From JBOFEH01 sp051650265 (lineage in GTDB: Bacteria > Bacillota > Clostridia > Lachnospirales > Cellulosilyticaceae): a stretch of DNA of 56,571 nt. This document shows, in pieces, positions 41,679 through 48,728 of the stretch (positions are counted from its first letter, which is position 1; every line of letters begins with the position of its first letter). Under the pieces are notes generated by a model. It did not search any database, was not told the DNA's origin, and saw only the letters and a program-made list of their open reading frames with translations. Location of the stretch: contig JBOFIR010000175.1 in assembly GCA_051650265.1 (NCBI GenBank), positions 1-56,571 on the forward strand. Reading direction: 5' to 3'. Position numbers and translations under genes: made by a program.

Positions 41679-41954
41679 ATGAACAAATCTGAATTAGTAG
41701 CAGCTATCGCAATGAAAGCTGAAATTAGCAAAAAAGACGCTGAGAAAGCTCTTAAAGCATTCGAAGAATCAGTAATGGAAGAACTTCAAAACGGTGGCAA
41801 AATTCAATTAGTTGGTTTCGGTACATTCGAAGTAACTGAAAGAAAACCTCGCGTTGGTAGAAATCCAAAAACAAACGAAGAGATCCAAATTCCAGGTGGA
41901 AAAGCTCCAAAATTCAAACCAGGTAAAGCTTTAAAAGACAGCGTAAACGCTTAA
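41679..41954 (+). CDS. hup: HU family DNA-binding protein
   Basis: A 91-residue nucleoid protein starting MNKSELVAAIAMKAEISKKD with the family signature GFGTFEVTERKPRVGRNPKT and the DNA-contact arm NEEIQIPGGKAPKFKPG. It bends and compacts DNA as a dimer. RBS AGGAGG and a highly biased codon set fit strong expression. It sits between mazG and rqcP, as commonly in Firmicutes. Confidence 0.97.
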   Translation: MNKSELVAAIAMKAEISKKDAEKALKAFEESVMEELQNGGKIQLVGFGTFEVTERKPRVGRNPKTNEEIQIPGGKAPKFKPGKALKDSVNA

Positions 41955-42000
41955 TATAAGATAAAAAATCTACACTATGTGTAGATTTTTTTATCTTATA
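41955..42000 (+). terminator. hup terminator
   Basis: ATCTACAC-TAT-GTGTAGAT core extended by A and T runs and outer ATAAGATA/TATCTTAT, followed by T-rich DNA. Confidence 0.9.
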
Positions 42001-42055
42001 AAAAAAAATAAAAGATACTGTATTTTTATGCGATAAAGAAAGGAAGAATAAAATT

Positions 42056-42295
42056 ATGAGAATCGATAAATACCTAAAGCTGACACGTATTATTAAACGA
42101 CGTACAATTGCACAAGAAGCGTGTGATCAAGGGCGTGTACTAATCAATGATAAAGTGGCAAAATCAGGCTCACAAATTAAAGTAGGAGATATCATCGAAA
42201 TTCAATTTGGTACTAAGAATATGAAGTATGAGGTGCTTGATCTTAGAGAACATGTTAAAAAAGAAGATGTAGAGAACTTGTACCGTATGTTGTAA
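42056..42295 (+). CDS. rqcP: S4-domain ribosome quality control protein RqcP
   Basis: A 79-residue S4 RNA-binding protein (YabO/Hsp15 family), MRIDKYLKLTRIIKRRTIAQ at the start. RqcP works with RqcH to add poly-alanine tails to nascent chains on blocked 50S subunits. The S4 fold covers residues 1-60 (QGRVLINDKVAKSGSQIKVG). It starts the yabO-yabP-yabQ-divIC run; RBS AAAGGAAG. Confidence 0.93.
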   Translation: MRIDKYLKLTRIIKRRTIAQEACDQGRVLINDKVAKSGSQIKVGDIIEIQFGTKNMKYEVLDLREHVKKEDVENLYRML

Positions 42296-42357
42296 TAAAT
42301 TTGACACTCACTCAATATAAATAAGTAGTAAGAACTTAATTGAGGGAGGAAAATAAG

Positions 42358-42633
42358 ATGGATGAAAAAACATCTAAGAAACATTTGGTTACAATGATGG
42401 ATAGAGAACGGTTAACCCTAACAGGTGTCACAGAAGTATTTGCTTTTAATGAAGAAGTAATCGAACTTGAAACAGTTGATGGCTATATGGATATAGAGGG
42501 AATGGAGCTCCAAATTATTCGTATGAATCTCGATAGTGGAGAACTTATTGTTCAAGGTAGGGTGTCAGCCCTTACGTATCAAGATCAAGTTAGTAAGAAA
42601 AAGGGATCTGTTTTCTCTAAGCTCTTTAAATAA
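42358..42633 (+). CDS. yabP: Sporulation protein YabP
   Basis: A 91-residue YabP-family protein (MDEKTSKKHLVTMMDRERLT, later TVDGYMDIEGMELQIIRMNL). YabP is needed for sporulation, in the mother cell, in B. subtilis; its molecular role is unknown. The start is the ATG at 42358 behind GGGAGG. yabQ follows 12 bp later. Confidence 0.92.
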   Translation: MDEKTSKKHLVTMMDRERLTLTGVTEVFAFNEEVIELETVDGYMDIEGMELQIIRMNLDSGELIVQGRVSALTYQDQVSKKKGSVFSKLFK

Positions 42634-42645
42634 GGAGCGTGAGCC

Positions 42646-43173
42646 ATGAACATTATAGTTAATACACAATTAGAACTATTTTTGTATGCCATTGCGATGG
42701 GAATACTATTAGGTATGATTTATGACTTAACCCGAATTTTTAGGAAAGCCATAAGACATCCTAATTTTTTAGTCCAAATAGAAGACGGGCTGTATTGGAT
42801 TTTATGTGCCTTTATTGCTTTTGGAATTTTGTACTTACATAATTATGGACAGCTTAGGATCTTTGTATTTTTAGGAATGATACTGGGGGCGATTTTTTAT
42901 TTTGCGACTTTTAGTATTGTGTTTATGAAAATTGCTGTATGGATAATTGATACTTTGAAGAGGTGTGTGACTTGGCTTGTTAAAATGATCAGTATTCCAA
43001 TTAAAGCAGTTTTGAGACTTATAGCCATACCTATTACATATTGTTACCGTGTCTATTGTGGACAGCTAGAGCAACATAGACGCAGACGGCGTATTGTGAA
43101 ACGTAAGCGATATTATATTCAAGCAGATCGTAAGACTGAAAAGAAATTTAAAGGACTGCCGCCTAAAGAATAG
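42646..43173 (+). CDS. yabQ: Spore cortex biosynthesis protein YabQ
   Basis: 175 residues with about four to five membrane helices in the first 125 (IVNTQLELFLYAIAMGILLG and following) and a very basic tail rich in RRRRR and KRKR. YabQ localises to the spore outer membrane and is required for cortex formation. RBS AGGAGCG. It follows yabP closely, as in B. subtilis. Confidence 0.9.
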   Translation: MNIIVNTQLELFLYAIAMGILLGMIYDLTRIFRKAIRHPNFLVQIEDGLYWILCAFIAFGILYLHNYGQLRIFVFLGMILGAIFYFATFSIVFMKIAVWIIDTLKRCVTWLVKMISIPIKAVLRLIAIPITYCYRVYCGQLEQHRRRRRIVKRKRYYIQADRKTEKKFKGLPPKE

Positions 43174-43247
43174 AATAATAAAATATTTACAAAGGTTTAA
43201 GTTTTGGATAAGATATACTTAGAGTGTAAATGATAGGTGGGGTACAT

Positions 43248-43526
43248 ATGAAAAAAAGAAAAAGAATAATCATTCAAATTTTCTACACACTTATTGGTTC
43301 TATAATCATATGGATAGGTATAAAGTCCATAGAAATAGGTAATATTATTAATAAGCTTGATTATCAGATTGTAGCAGCCGAAAAAGAACTTATAGATCGC
43401 AAAGCAGAATTAGAAGTTCTAGAAGAAGAGAAAAAAGCTATGGCTACACCTGAATATATAGAAAAGGTTGCCAGAGAAAAGCTTGGTATGGTCAAAAAAG
43501 ATGATATCGTTTTCAAGCAAAAATAA
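43248..43526 (+). CDS. divIC: Septum formation initiator DivIC/FtsL-like
   Basis: A 92-residue bitopic protein: a basic start MKKRKRIIIQ, one membrane helix (about 8-26), then a coiled coil (about 35-65, rich in E/K/L), and the family end TPEYIEKVAREKLGMVKKDD. DivIC joins DivIB and FtsL in the divisome. A longer frame from 43230 is rejected because AGGTGGGG lies between it and the ATG at 43248. It closes the yabO-yabP-yabQ-divIC group. Confidence 0.9.
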   Translation: MKKRKRIIIQIFYTLIGSIIIWIGIKSIEIGNIINKLDYQIVAAEKELIDRKAELEVLEEEKKAMATPEYIEKVAREKLGMVKKDDIVFKQK

Positions 43527-43527
43527 T

Positions 43528-43556
43528 TTGACTTATCAGAATAATTAAGGTATAAT
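43528..43556 (+). promoter_or_regulatory. tRNA-fMet promoter
   Basis: TTGACT (43528-43533), exactly 17 bp, TATAAT (43551-43556), 11 bp before the tRNA. A near-perfect sigma-A promoter. Confidence 0.9.
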
Positions 43557-43567
43557 GAGTTTAATAA

Positions 43568-43640
43568 CGCGGAGTGGAGCAGTTGGCAGCTCGTCGGGCT
43601 CATAACCCGAAGGTCTCAGGTTCAAGTCCTGACTCCGCAA
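43568..43640 (+). tRNA. Initiator tRNA-fMet (CAT)
   Basis: CGCGGAG and CTCCGCA form the acceptor stem with the C1-A72 mismatch diagnostic of initiators. The anticodon arm TCGGG-CTCATAA-CCCGA has the three G-C pairs of initiators and anticodon CAT. The CCA end is not encoded. It is a single-gene transcript between its promoter and a terminator. Confidence 0.95.
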
Positions 43641-43643
43641 TGT

Positions 43644-43688
43644 AAAAAGTTCTGAGTTTTCATTAAAAAGAAAACTCAGAACTTTTTT
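43644..43688 (+). terminator. tRNA-fMet terminator
   Basis: AAAAAGTTCTGAGTTTTC / GAAAACTCAGAACTTTTTT, an 18-bp stem with an 8-nt loop and a T run. Confidence 0.93.
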
Positions 43689-43779
43689 GTTTATATTCTT
43701 CACATAATCCTGTATTATAATATTTTGTAGTCTATAACTTATTACAATAAATCAATCATATGGATAAGGAGGAAGAAAT

Positions 43780-45237
43780 ATGGAAAATAAGACAATGGAT
43801 TTGGGTAAAGGAAGTGTAGGGAAATTGTTATTCACATTAGCATTACCTGCAATTATTGCACAGTTAGTGAATGTACTGTATAACATTGTGGATAGAATTT
43901 TCATTGGACGTATTGCAGGTGGTGATTTGGCAATTGCAGGTGTTGGGGTAGCATTTCCCATTATTATTCTGATTGGTGCATTTAGTGCACTTGTTGGGAT
44001 GGGGGGTGCACCACTTACTGCGATAAAAATGGGTGAAAAAGATATAGATGGTGCACAAAAGCTTATGACAAATAGTTTTTCGATGCTCATTATTATTGGA
44101 TTTATTCTTACGATAGTGCTCTCAGTTTTTAAGGAGCCTATTTTATGGGCATTTGGGGCAAGTAATGAGACGATTGGATATGCACTGGATTATCTAGGGA
44201 TCTACATTTTAGGAACAGTCTTTGTTCAGATTGCACTGGGACTCAATGCATTTATCAACACCCAAGGATTTGCAAAAATAGGAATGCTTACGGTTATGGT
44301 AGGGGCAGTGATTAATATTGTACTCGACCCGATTTTAATCTTTGGATTTAATATGGGTGTCAAAGGTGCGGCACTTGCTACTGTTATTGCTCAAGCGGTA
44401 TCTGCAGTATGGGTATTATTCTTCTTGTTTGGTAAAGAGAAGACTCATAAAAATAGTTTAATCACAGAATTCTTTGGAAAGAAATCGATCTTAAGAATTC
44501 AAAGAAAGTACATTGTACCAAATGCAAAGGTTGTATTAAGTATCATGGCTCTCGGAATTTCTCCATTTATTATGCAGAGTACAGAGAGTTTAGTGATTAT
44601 TTCTCTTAACAAACAACTTGCTTTATATGGAAATGCCGTAGGTACAGGTATAGGTGATCTCGCTATTGGTGCGATGACAATTATGAGTAGTATTATGCAA
44701 ATTATCATGCTGCCACTTATGGGGCTTTCTCAAGGTGCGCAACCGATTATTAGTTATAACTATGGTGCAAAGGCATATGATCGTGTGAAGAAAACTTTCA
44801 AGATCCTTGTTGCTGTATCATGTGGCTATACAGTATTTATGTGGGCAGCATTGATGCTCATTCCAGCAGTATTTGTTAATATCTTTAATAATGATCCTAA
44901 ACTTGTACAAATGACATCTTGGTCAATTAAAATTTTCTTTGGTGGAATCTTTATTTTTGGAATTCAAATGGCATGTCAACAAACGTTCTTAGCATTAGGG
45001 CAAGCAAAGATTTCTCTTGTACTTGCTTTACTAAGAAAAGTTATTCTACTTATTCCTCTAGTATTTATCTTGCCACAGATTATGGGAGATCAATTAGCAG
45101 CGGTATTCTTTGCTGAACCAGTAGCGGACGTCTTAGCAGCTGTTAGTACAATGATTTGCTTTATTATTTTCTATCGCAAAACTTTTGTACATATTGAAGA
45201 AGAAGAGAAGATGGAGAATCAGACATTCACAAATTAG
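43780..45237 (+). CDS. MATE family efflux transporter
   Basis: 485 residues, about twelve membrane helices in two related halves, starting with the soluble MDLGKGSVGKLLFTLALPAI and typical MATE segments (LYNIVDRIFIGRI, GLNAFINTQGFAKIGMLTVM, MGLSQGAQPIISYNYGAK). It exports drugs or metabolites in exchange for Na+ or H+; substrate not predictable. AAGGAGG lies before the ATG. It stands alone between tRNA genes and is not part of the neighbouring sporulation cluster. Confidence 0.93.
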   Translation: MENKTMDLGKGSVGKLLFTLALPAIIAQLVNVLYNIVDRIFIGRIAGGDLAIAGVGVAFPIIILIGAFSALVGMGGAPLTAIKMGEKDIDGAQKLMTNSFSMLIIIGFILTIVLSVFKEPILWAFGASNETIGYALDYLGIYILGTVFVQIALGLNAFINTQGFAKIGMLTVMVGAVINIVLDPILIFGFNMGVKGAALATVIAQAVSAVWVLFFLFGKEKTHKNSLITEFFGKKSILRIQRKYIVPNAKVVLSIMALGISPFIMQSTESLVIISLNKQLALYGNAVGTGIGDLAIGAMTIMSSIMQIIMLPLMGLSQGAQPIISYNYGAKAYDRVKKTFKILVAVSCGYTVFMWAALMLIPAVFVNIFNNDPKLVQMTSWSIKIFFGGIFIFGIQMACQQTFLALGQAKISLVLALLRKVILLIPLVFILPQIMGDQLAAVFFAEPVADVLAAVSTMICFIIFYRKTFVHIEEEEKMENQTFTN

Positions 45238-45240
45238 AGA

Positions 45241-45270
45241 AAAGGCGATTGAATAACCAATCGCCTTTTT
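45241..45270 (+). terminator. MATE gene terminator
   Basis: AAAGGCGATTG / CAATCGCCTTT with a 6-nt loop, then T. Confidence 0.9.
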
Positions 45271-45347
45271 ATATATTGATTCTAAAAAGAAAACAAAAGG
45301 CCTAAATAGTTTAAAAATATTTAATAGTAGAACAATAATAAAATGAC

Positions 45348-45376
45348 TTGCATTATGACAAGTAGTAGGATATACT
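45348..45376 (+). promoter_or_regulatory. Promoter of the tRNA-Met/tRNA-Val pair
   Basis: TTGCAT (45348-45353), 17 bp, TATACT (45371-45376), 13 bp before the first tRNA. Confidence 0.8.
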
Positions 45377-45389
45377 ACAGAAGTGTTGA

Positions 45390-45463
45390 GGCGGAATAGC
45401 TCAGTTGGCTAGAGCACATGGTTCATACCCATGGTGTCGGGGGTTCGACTCCCTCTTCCGCTA
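45390..45463 (+). tRNA. Elongator tRNA-Met (CAT)
   Basis: Acceptor GGCGGAA pairs with TTCCGCT (one G-T), discriminator A. The anticodon arm is CATGG-TTCATAC-CCATG, anticodon CAT, without the initiator GGG/CCC run. A tRNA-Ile2 with modified C34 also has CAT; the overall sequence looks more like elongator Met. Confidence 0.88.
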
Positions 45464-45468
45464 TTTAT

Positions 45469-45541
45469 GGTCGCTTAGCTCAGCTGGGAGAGCACCTGCC
45501 TTACAAGCAGGGGGTCGCAGGTTCGAGCCCTGCAGCGACCA
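45469..45541 (+). tRNA. tRNA-Val (TAC)
   Basis: Acceptor GGTCGCT / AGCGACC, discriminator A; anticodon arm CCTGC-CTTACAA-GCAGG with anticodon TAC. It is 5 bp after tRNA-Met and shares its promoter. Confidence 0.93.
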
Positions 45542-45554
45542 TTTTTATTTGCCG

Positions 45555-45590
45555 AAAAAGACCCTATCACTGATGTGATAGGGTCTTTTT
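45555..45590. terminator. Bidirectional terminator after tRNA-Val
   Basis: AAAAAGACCCTATCAC / GTGATAGGGTCTTTTT perfect 16-bp stem with a TGAT loop. It serves the tRNA pair and the convergent stalk-domain gene. Confidence 0.93.
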
Positions 45591-45618
45591 GTATGTCTAA
45601 TTTTGAGTGATAAAGATT

Positions 45619-46281
45619 TTATTCTTTGGGAGAAGTGAAATAGACAGCATTTTCTTTTTCTTCATATTTGACGGCAAACCCTAATGCCTCTGCTGTGAAG
45701 CGTACAGGGAGGTAGGTTTTTTCTTGGTAGAAGACAACAGAAACTTCAGGGTTGAAGTAATCAATGGATAAGATAGAGGCGGAATGAGGAGTAGATAGCG
45801 GGATTTTGACAGCTTTTGTATACTTGAGAGGCATTTCCAGACGGTAGTACTTGCTCTGGGCTAGTGCAACTTTTTTTTCATTATTGAAATCGATTTTGAT
45901 GTCTAAGGCTTCCCCCACCTGTCGGAGTGGGAGGTAAAGTCTGCCTTTATATTTAAAGGGTTTATCTGTGATGTCTAAATGAATACCATCTAAATAGATT
46001 GTTACAGATGAGAAGTCCGCACTCTTATCGATGACGGTATCGTAGGCTGGTGATTGGAGTAAAGTTGTAGTTTGGCTATGGAGTGTAAGGTCGAGCTTGT
46101 CCGAAGGCAGTGTTGTAGGTGATGTGTCTATTCGTGTGGTTTGGGGATCTGAAGTTGAAGGTATGGATACAGTGGTTGTGGAAGAAGCTGTAGATAAGTG
46201 GAATGTAAAGAAAAGTACAGTAATCCCCAAAATCATACATATGCTTATGATACGCCAAAAGTGTTTTTTTCTAATTCTCAT
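45619..46281 (-). CDS. Membrane-anchored stalk-domain (copper amine oxidase N-like) protein
   Basis: 220 residues: a basic start, one membrane helix (about 10-30), a Ser/Thr/Pro-rich linker (30-75), and a C-terminal stalk fold with the usual KGRLYLPLRQVGEALDI and KTYLPVRFTAEALGFAVKYE motifs. These domains, named after copper amine oxidases, have no enzyme activity and are common on clostridial surface proteins. The catalytic partner that normally follows is missing, so it may be a scaffold or binding module. The RBS (TAGGGGCG) is weak. Confidence 0.8.
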   Translation of the reverse strand: MRIRKKHFWRIISICMILGITVLFFTFHLSTASSTTTVSIPSTSDPQTTRIDTSPTTLPSDKLDLTLHSQTTTLLQSPAYDTVIDKSADFSSVTIYLDGIHLDITDKPFKYKGRLYLPLRQVGEALDIKIDFNNEKKVALAQSKYYRLEMPLKYTKAVKIPLSTPHSASILSIDYFNPEVSVVFYQEKTYLPVRFTAEALGFAVKYEEKENAVYFTSPKE

Positions 46282-46425
46282 ATGTAAACGCCCCTATTCC
46301 AAAAAAAGATAACTTTATTATACACTAAACTTATTTGAATATTAAGTATTAAAGTAAATCTATCTATTTTTGGGAGAAATAGGTATAATAATAGAAGAAA
46401 TATTTGACCTTGAAAGGATGATTGT

Positions 46426-47085
46426 ATGAAACATATTTTAAAAACAGTAGACCATACATTATTACGTGTCACAGCAACTTGGGATGAGATAAAAGTAATC
46501 TGTGATGAAGCAAAAGAAATGAATGTGGCATCAGTGTGTATTCCACCATGCTATGTAAAACAAGCAGCAGAATATTTGGCTGGATCAATTGCAGTATGTA
46601 CAGTGATTGGCTTTCCTTTAGGGTACCAAACAACAGCAACAAAAGTATTTGAAGCAGAAGATGCAATTGCTATGGGTGCGGCGGAAGTAGATATGGTAGT
46701 CAATGTAGGATGGGTCAAAAATCATCAGTATGATGAGGTAGAAGCAGAAATTCGTGCAATCAAAGAAGCTGTAGGAGACCATGTGCTTAAAGTGATTATC
46801 GAAACATGCTATCTCACGGAAGAAGAAAAAATTGCAATGTGTAAAGCTGTTACAGATGCAGGCGCGGATTTCATTAAGACATCTACAGGCATGGGGACAG
46901 GTGGTGCAACACTTGAAGACATCAAATTAATGGCTGCGCATATTGGATCAAATGTTGCTATTAAAGCGGCAGGTGGCGTAAAAACAATTGAAGATGCTGA
47001 AAACTTCATTGCAGCAGGGGCAAGTAGACTTGGAACAAGCTCTATTTGTAAAATTATCAAAAATGAAAAAGTGACAGGATACTAA
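46426..47085 (+). CDS. deoC: Deoxyribose-phosphate aldolase
   Basis: Cleaves deoxyribose-5-phosphate to glyceraldehyde-3-phosphate and acetaldehyde in deoxynucleoside breakdown. The 219 residues form a class I aldolase barrel: KTVDHTLLRVTATWDEI, GFPLGYQTTATKVFEAEDAI, MVVNVGWVK, then KVIIETCYLTEEEK, with the Schiff-base lysine in DFIKTSTGMGTGGAT and a second lysine in NVAIKAAGGVKT. TATAAT at 46384-46389 is a likely -10 box. RBS AAAGGAT. No other deo gene is adjacent. Confidence 0.96.
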   Translation: MKHILKTVDHTLLRVTATWDEIKVICDEAKEMNVASVCIPPCYVKQAAEYLAGSIAVCTVIGFPLGYQTTATKVFEAEDAIAMGAAEVDMVVNVGWVKNHQYDEVEAEIRAIKEAVGDHVLKVIIETCYLTEEEKIAMCKAVTDAGADFIKTSTGMGTGGATLEDIKLMAAHIGSNVAIKAAGGVKTIEDAENFIAAGASRLGTSSICKIIKNEKVTGY

Positions 47086-47091
47086 ATAAAG

Positions 47092-47121
47092 TTAACAAAT
47101 TACCAAATAATGGCATATAAT
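47092..47121 (+). promoter_or_regulatory. Promoter of the ferritin-like gene
   Basis: TTAACA (47092-47097), 18 bp, TATAAT (47116-47121), 30 bp before the ATG. Confidence 0.6.
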
Positions 47122-47151
47122 ATGGTAGCAATAGTTGTAGGAGGTTAACGT

Positions 47152-47766
47152 ATGAAAATAGTACAGACTGAATATATGCACAGCTTATATGCCAAAGGAA
47201 ATGATTCCTTTATTGATATGCAGGCTATCCAGAATAATACAAGAGGTGGGGTGCCATTTGATCTCATCTATCGTGTAGATTTACCTTATCCTAATGTAGA
47301 GGTTAGTGGGACACATAAAGAGTATTTGGGATTAGTTTCTGAAGATTATGCAGGCGTGATCTCAGAGATGACATCACTAAGTCAGTATGATTACCAGAAG
47401 CTTGTGTTAGACAATCCTACTTATAAAGAAATAAGCGAAGCATTAGATGCGATTAGCAGTGTGGAAAGATTACATTTAGATCTAATGGGAGAACTTGTCA
47501 TTTTATTAGGTGGAGATTCTAGATATTGGAGCATCAGAAAAGGAACTCCGCAGTATTGGAGTCCACAATATGTGAACTACACCAAGAGTCCTAGAGATAT
47601 TCTGCTTGAGAATATTAAAGGAGAAGAGTTAGCAATTAAACAGTATCAGTCACATATTGTAAAAATTAGAGATCCTCAGGTTGTAGCGTTGCTACGTCGG
47701 ATTGTGTTAGATGAGCAATTACATTTAGAAATTTTTAAAGATTTATATACGAGATATTTTGGATAA
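47152..47766 (+). CDS. Ferritin-like di-metal protein (unassigned)
   Basis: 204 residues. The N-terminal 70 (with RGGVPFDLIYRVDLPYPN) match nothing I know. From about 90 a four-helix ferritin-like bundle is suggested by metal-ligand patterns: E105-R-L-H108, E114, E158/E159 in GEELAIKQYQ, and DE188-QLH191-LEIF. These glutamate/histidine pairs suit a di-iron or di-manganese site as in rubrerythrins or manganese catalases, so peroxide defence is plausible but unproven. It has no rubredoxin domain. AGGAGG lies 7 nt from the ATG. It is monocistronic. Confidence 0.72.
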   Translation: MKIVQTEYMHSLYAKGNDSFIDMQAIQNNTRGGVPFDLIYRVDLPYPNVEVSGTHKEYLGLVSEDYAGVISEMTSLSQYDYQKLVLDNPTYKEISEALDAISSVERLHLDLMGELVILLGGDSRYWSIRKGTPQYWSPQYVNYTKSPRDILLENIKGEELAIKQYQSHIVKIRDPQVVALLRRIVLDEQLHLEIFKDLYTRYFG

Positions 47767-47767
47767 C

Positions 47768-47801
47768 AAAAAAAGCGTAGATTCGTGATCTACGCTTTTT
47801 T
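47768..47801. terminator. Bidirectional terminator between the ferritin-like and parvulin genes
   Basis: GCGTAGAT / ATCTACGC stem with a TCGTG loop, flanked by A7 and T6 runs. Confidence 0.93.
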
Positions 47802-47802
47802 A

Positions 47803-48543
47803 TTACTTCATTTCTACAGTATATGTCGCTTTAAGTTCATTTTGTTTGTTGTTGTAAACTTCGTTATGTTTAACAGATGTATACTGTTGTTTTACTTGAT
47901 CTTTTACAGCATCAAATGCTACATCGTCCCCACCTGAGATTGAGTGAAGCTCGATTAAGTGGTAACCAAATTGTGTTTGTACAGGAGCACTAATTTCACC
48001 TGGAGCCATAGCGAAAGTAGCTGCTTCAAATTCAGGAACCATTTGACCTTTAGAGAATTGACCTAAGTTACCGCCACGCTCTTTTGATGGACAAGAAGAA
48101 TATTTTGCAGCAGCATCAGCGAATGATAAACCAGCTTTGATTTCTTCAAGAATGTTGTTTGCTTCTTCTTCAGTGGCAACTAAGATGTGGCTTGCATCTG
48201 CAGAAGGTTGTGGTTTGAATAGATCTTTGTTTGCTTCAAAGTATGCACTAGCTTCTTCATCAGAAACAGTTACATCTCTTAAAAGTTTGTTGAGTGCGAA
48301 TTGCTTAAGAAGAGATTTTTGCATTTCTTCTACAGCTGTAACATACTCAGGATCTTGGTCTAAGCCGTTTGCAATTGCATCAGAATAGAATAATTCTTGA
48401 GCAACTAATTCTCCTACTAATTGGGCGCGTCCGTTTTCACCTGCAAAACGTGCAGCATTTTGGCCTAAGTTATGAATAAGTGCATGTAAGTCAGACTCAC
48501 GGATTTCTCTTCCGTCTACTACTGCGATTAATTTGTTTTCCAT
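47803..48543 (-). CDS. Parvulin-type peptidyl-prolyl isomerase without signal peptide
   Basis: A 246-residue protein starting MENKLIAVVDGREIRESDLH. A SurA/PrsA-like helical N-domain (about 15-110) precedes a parvulin domain at about 115-210 (SADASHILVATEEEANNILE, then CPSKERGGNLGQFSKGQMVP, APVQTQFGYHLIEL). Unlike the lipoprotein at 39026 it has no signal sequence or lipobox, so it should act in the cytoplasm, perhaps as a trigger-factor-like chaperone. The longer frame from 48576 is rejected; AAAGGAG precedes the ATG at 48543. Confidence 0.9.
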   Translation of the reverse strand: MENKLIAVVDGREIRESDLHALIHNLGQNAARFAGENGRAQLVGELVAQELFYSDAIANGLDQDPEYVTAVEEMQKSLLKQFALNKLLRDVTVSDEEASAYFEANKDLFKPQPSADASHILVATEEEANNILEEIKAGLSFADAAAKYSSCPSKERGGNLGQFSKGQMVPEFEAATFAMAPGEISAPVQTQFGYHLIELHSISGGDDVAFDAVKDQVKQQYTSVKHNEVYNNKQNELKATYTVEMK

Positions 48544-48637
48544 TGTATAATCTCCTTTAAATTTAAAAGTACACAATTATAGTAACATTAATATACATGA
48601 AAGTAAATTGAACTTTATCATAAAATATGAATTATCT

Positions 48638-48703
48638 TGTCTAAAAGTTTTTTGGAACATGTCCTACAGATTTACAAAAAAATTACATTTTTTCTTCTAT
48701 AAT
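48638..48703 (+). promoter_or_regulatory. spoIIE promoter region with possible Spo0A boxes
   Basis: TATAAT at 48698-48703 has no -35 at 17 bp, like the Spo0A-activated spoIIE promoter of B. subtilis. TGTCTAA (48638-48644) and TGTCCTA (48660-48666) each differ from the 0A box TGTCGAA by one or two bases and lie upstream of the -10. Confidence 0.35.
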
Positions 48704-48728
48704 AAAAAAAGACTTAGGAGGGGAAAAA

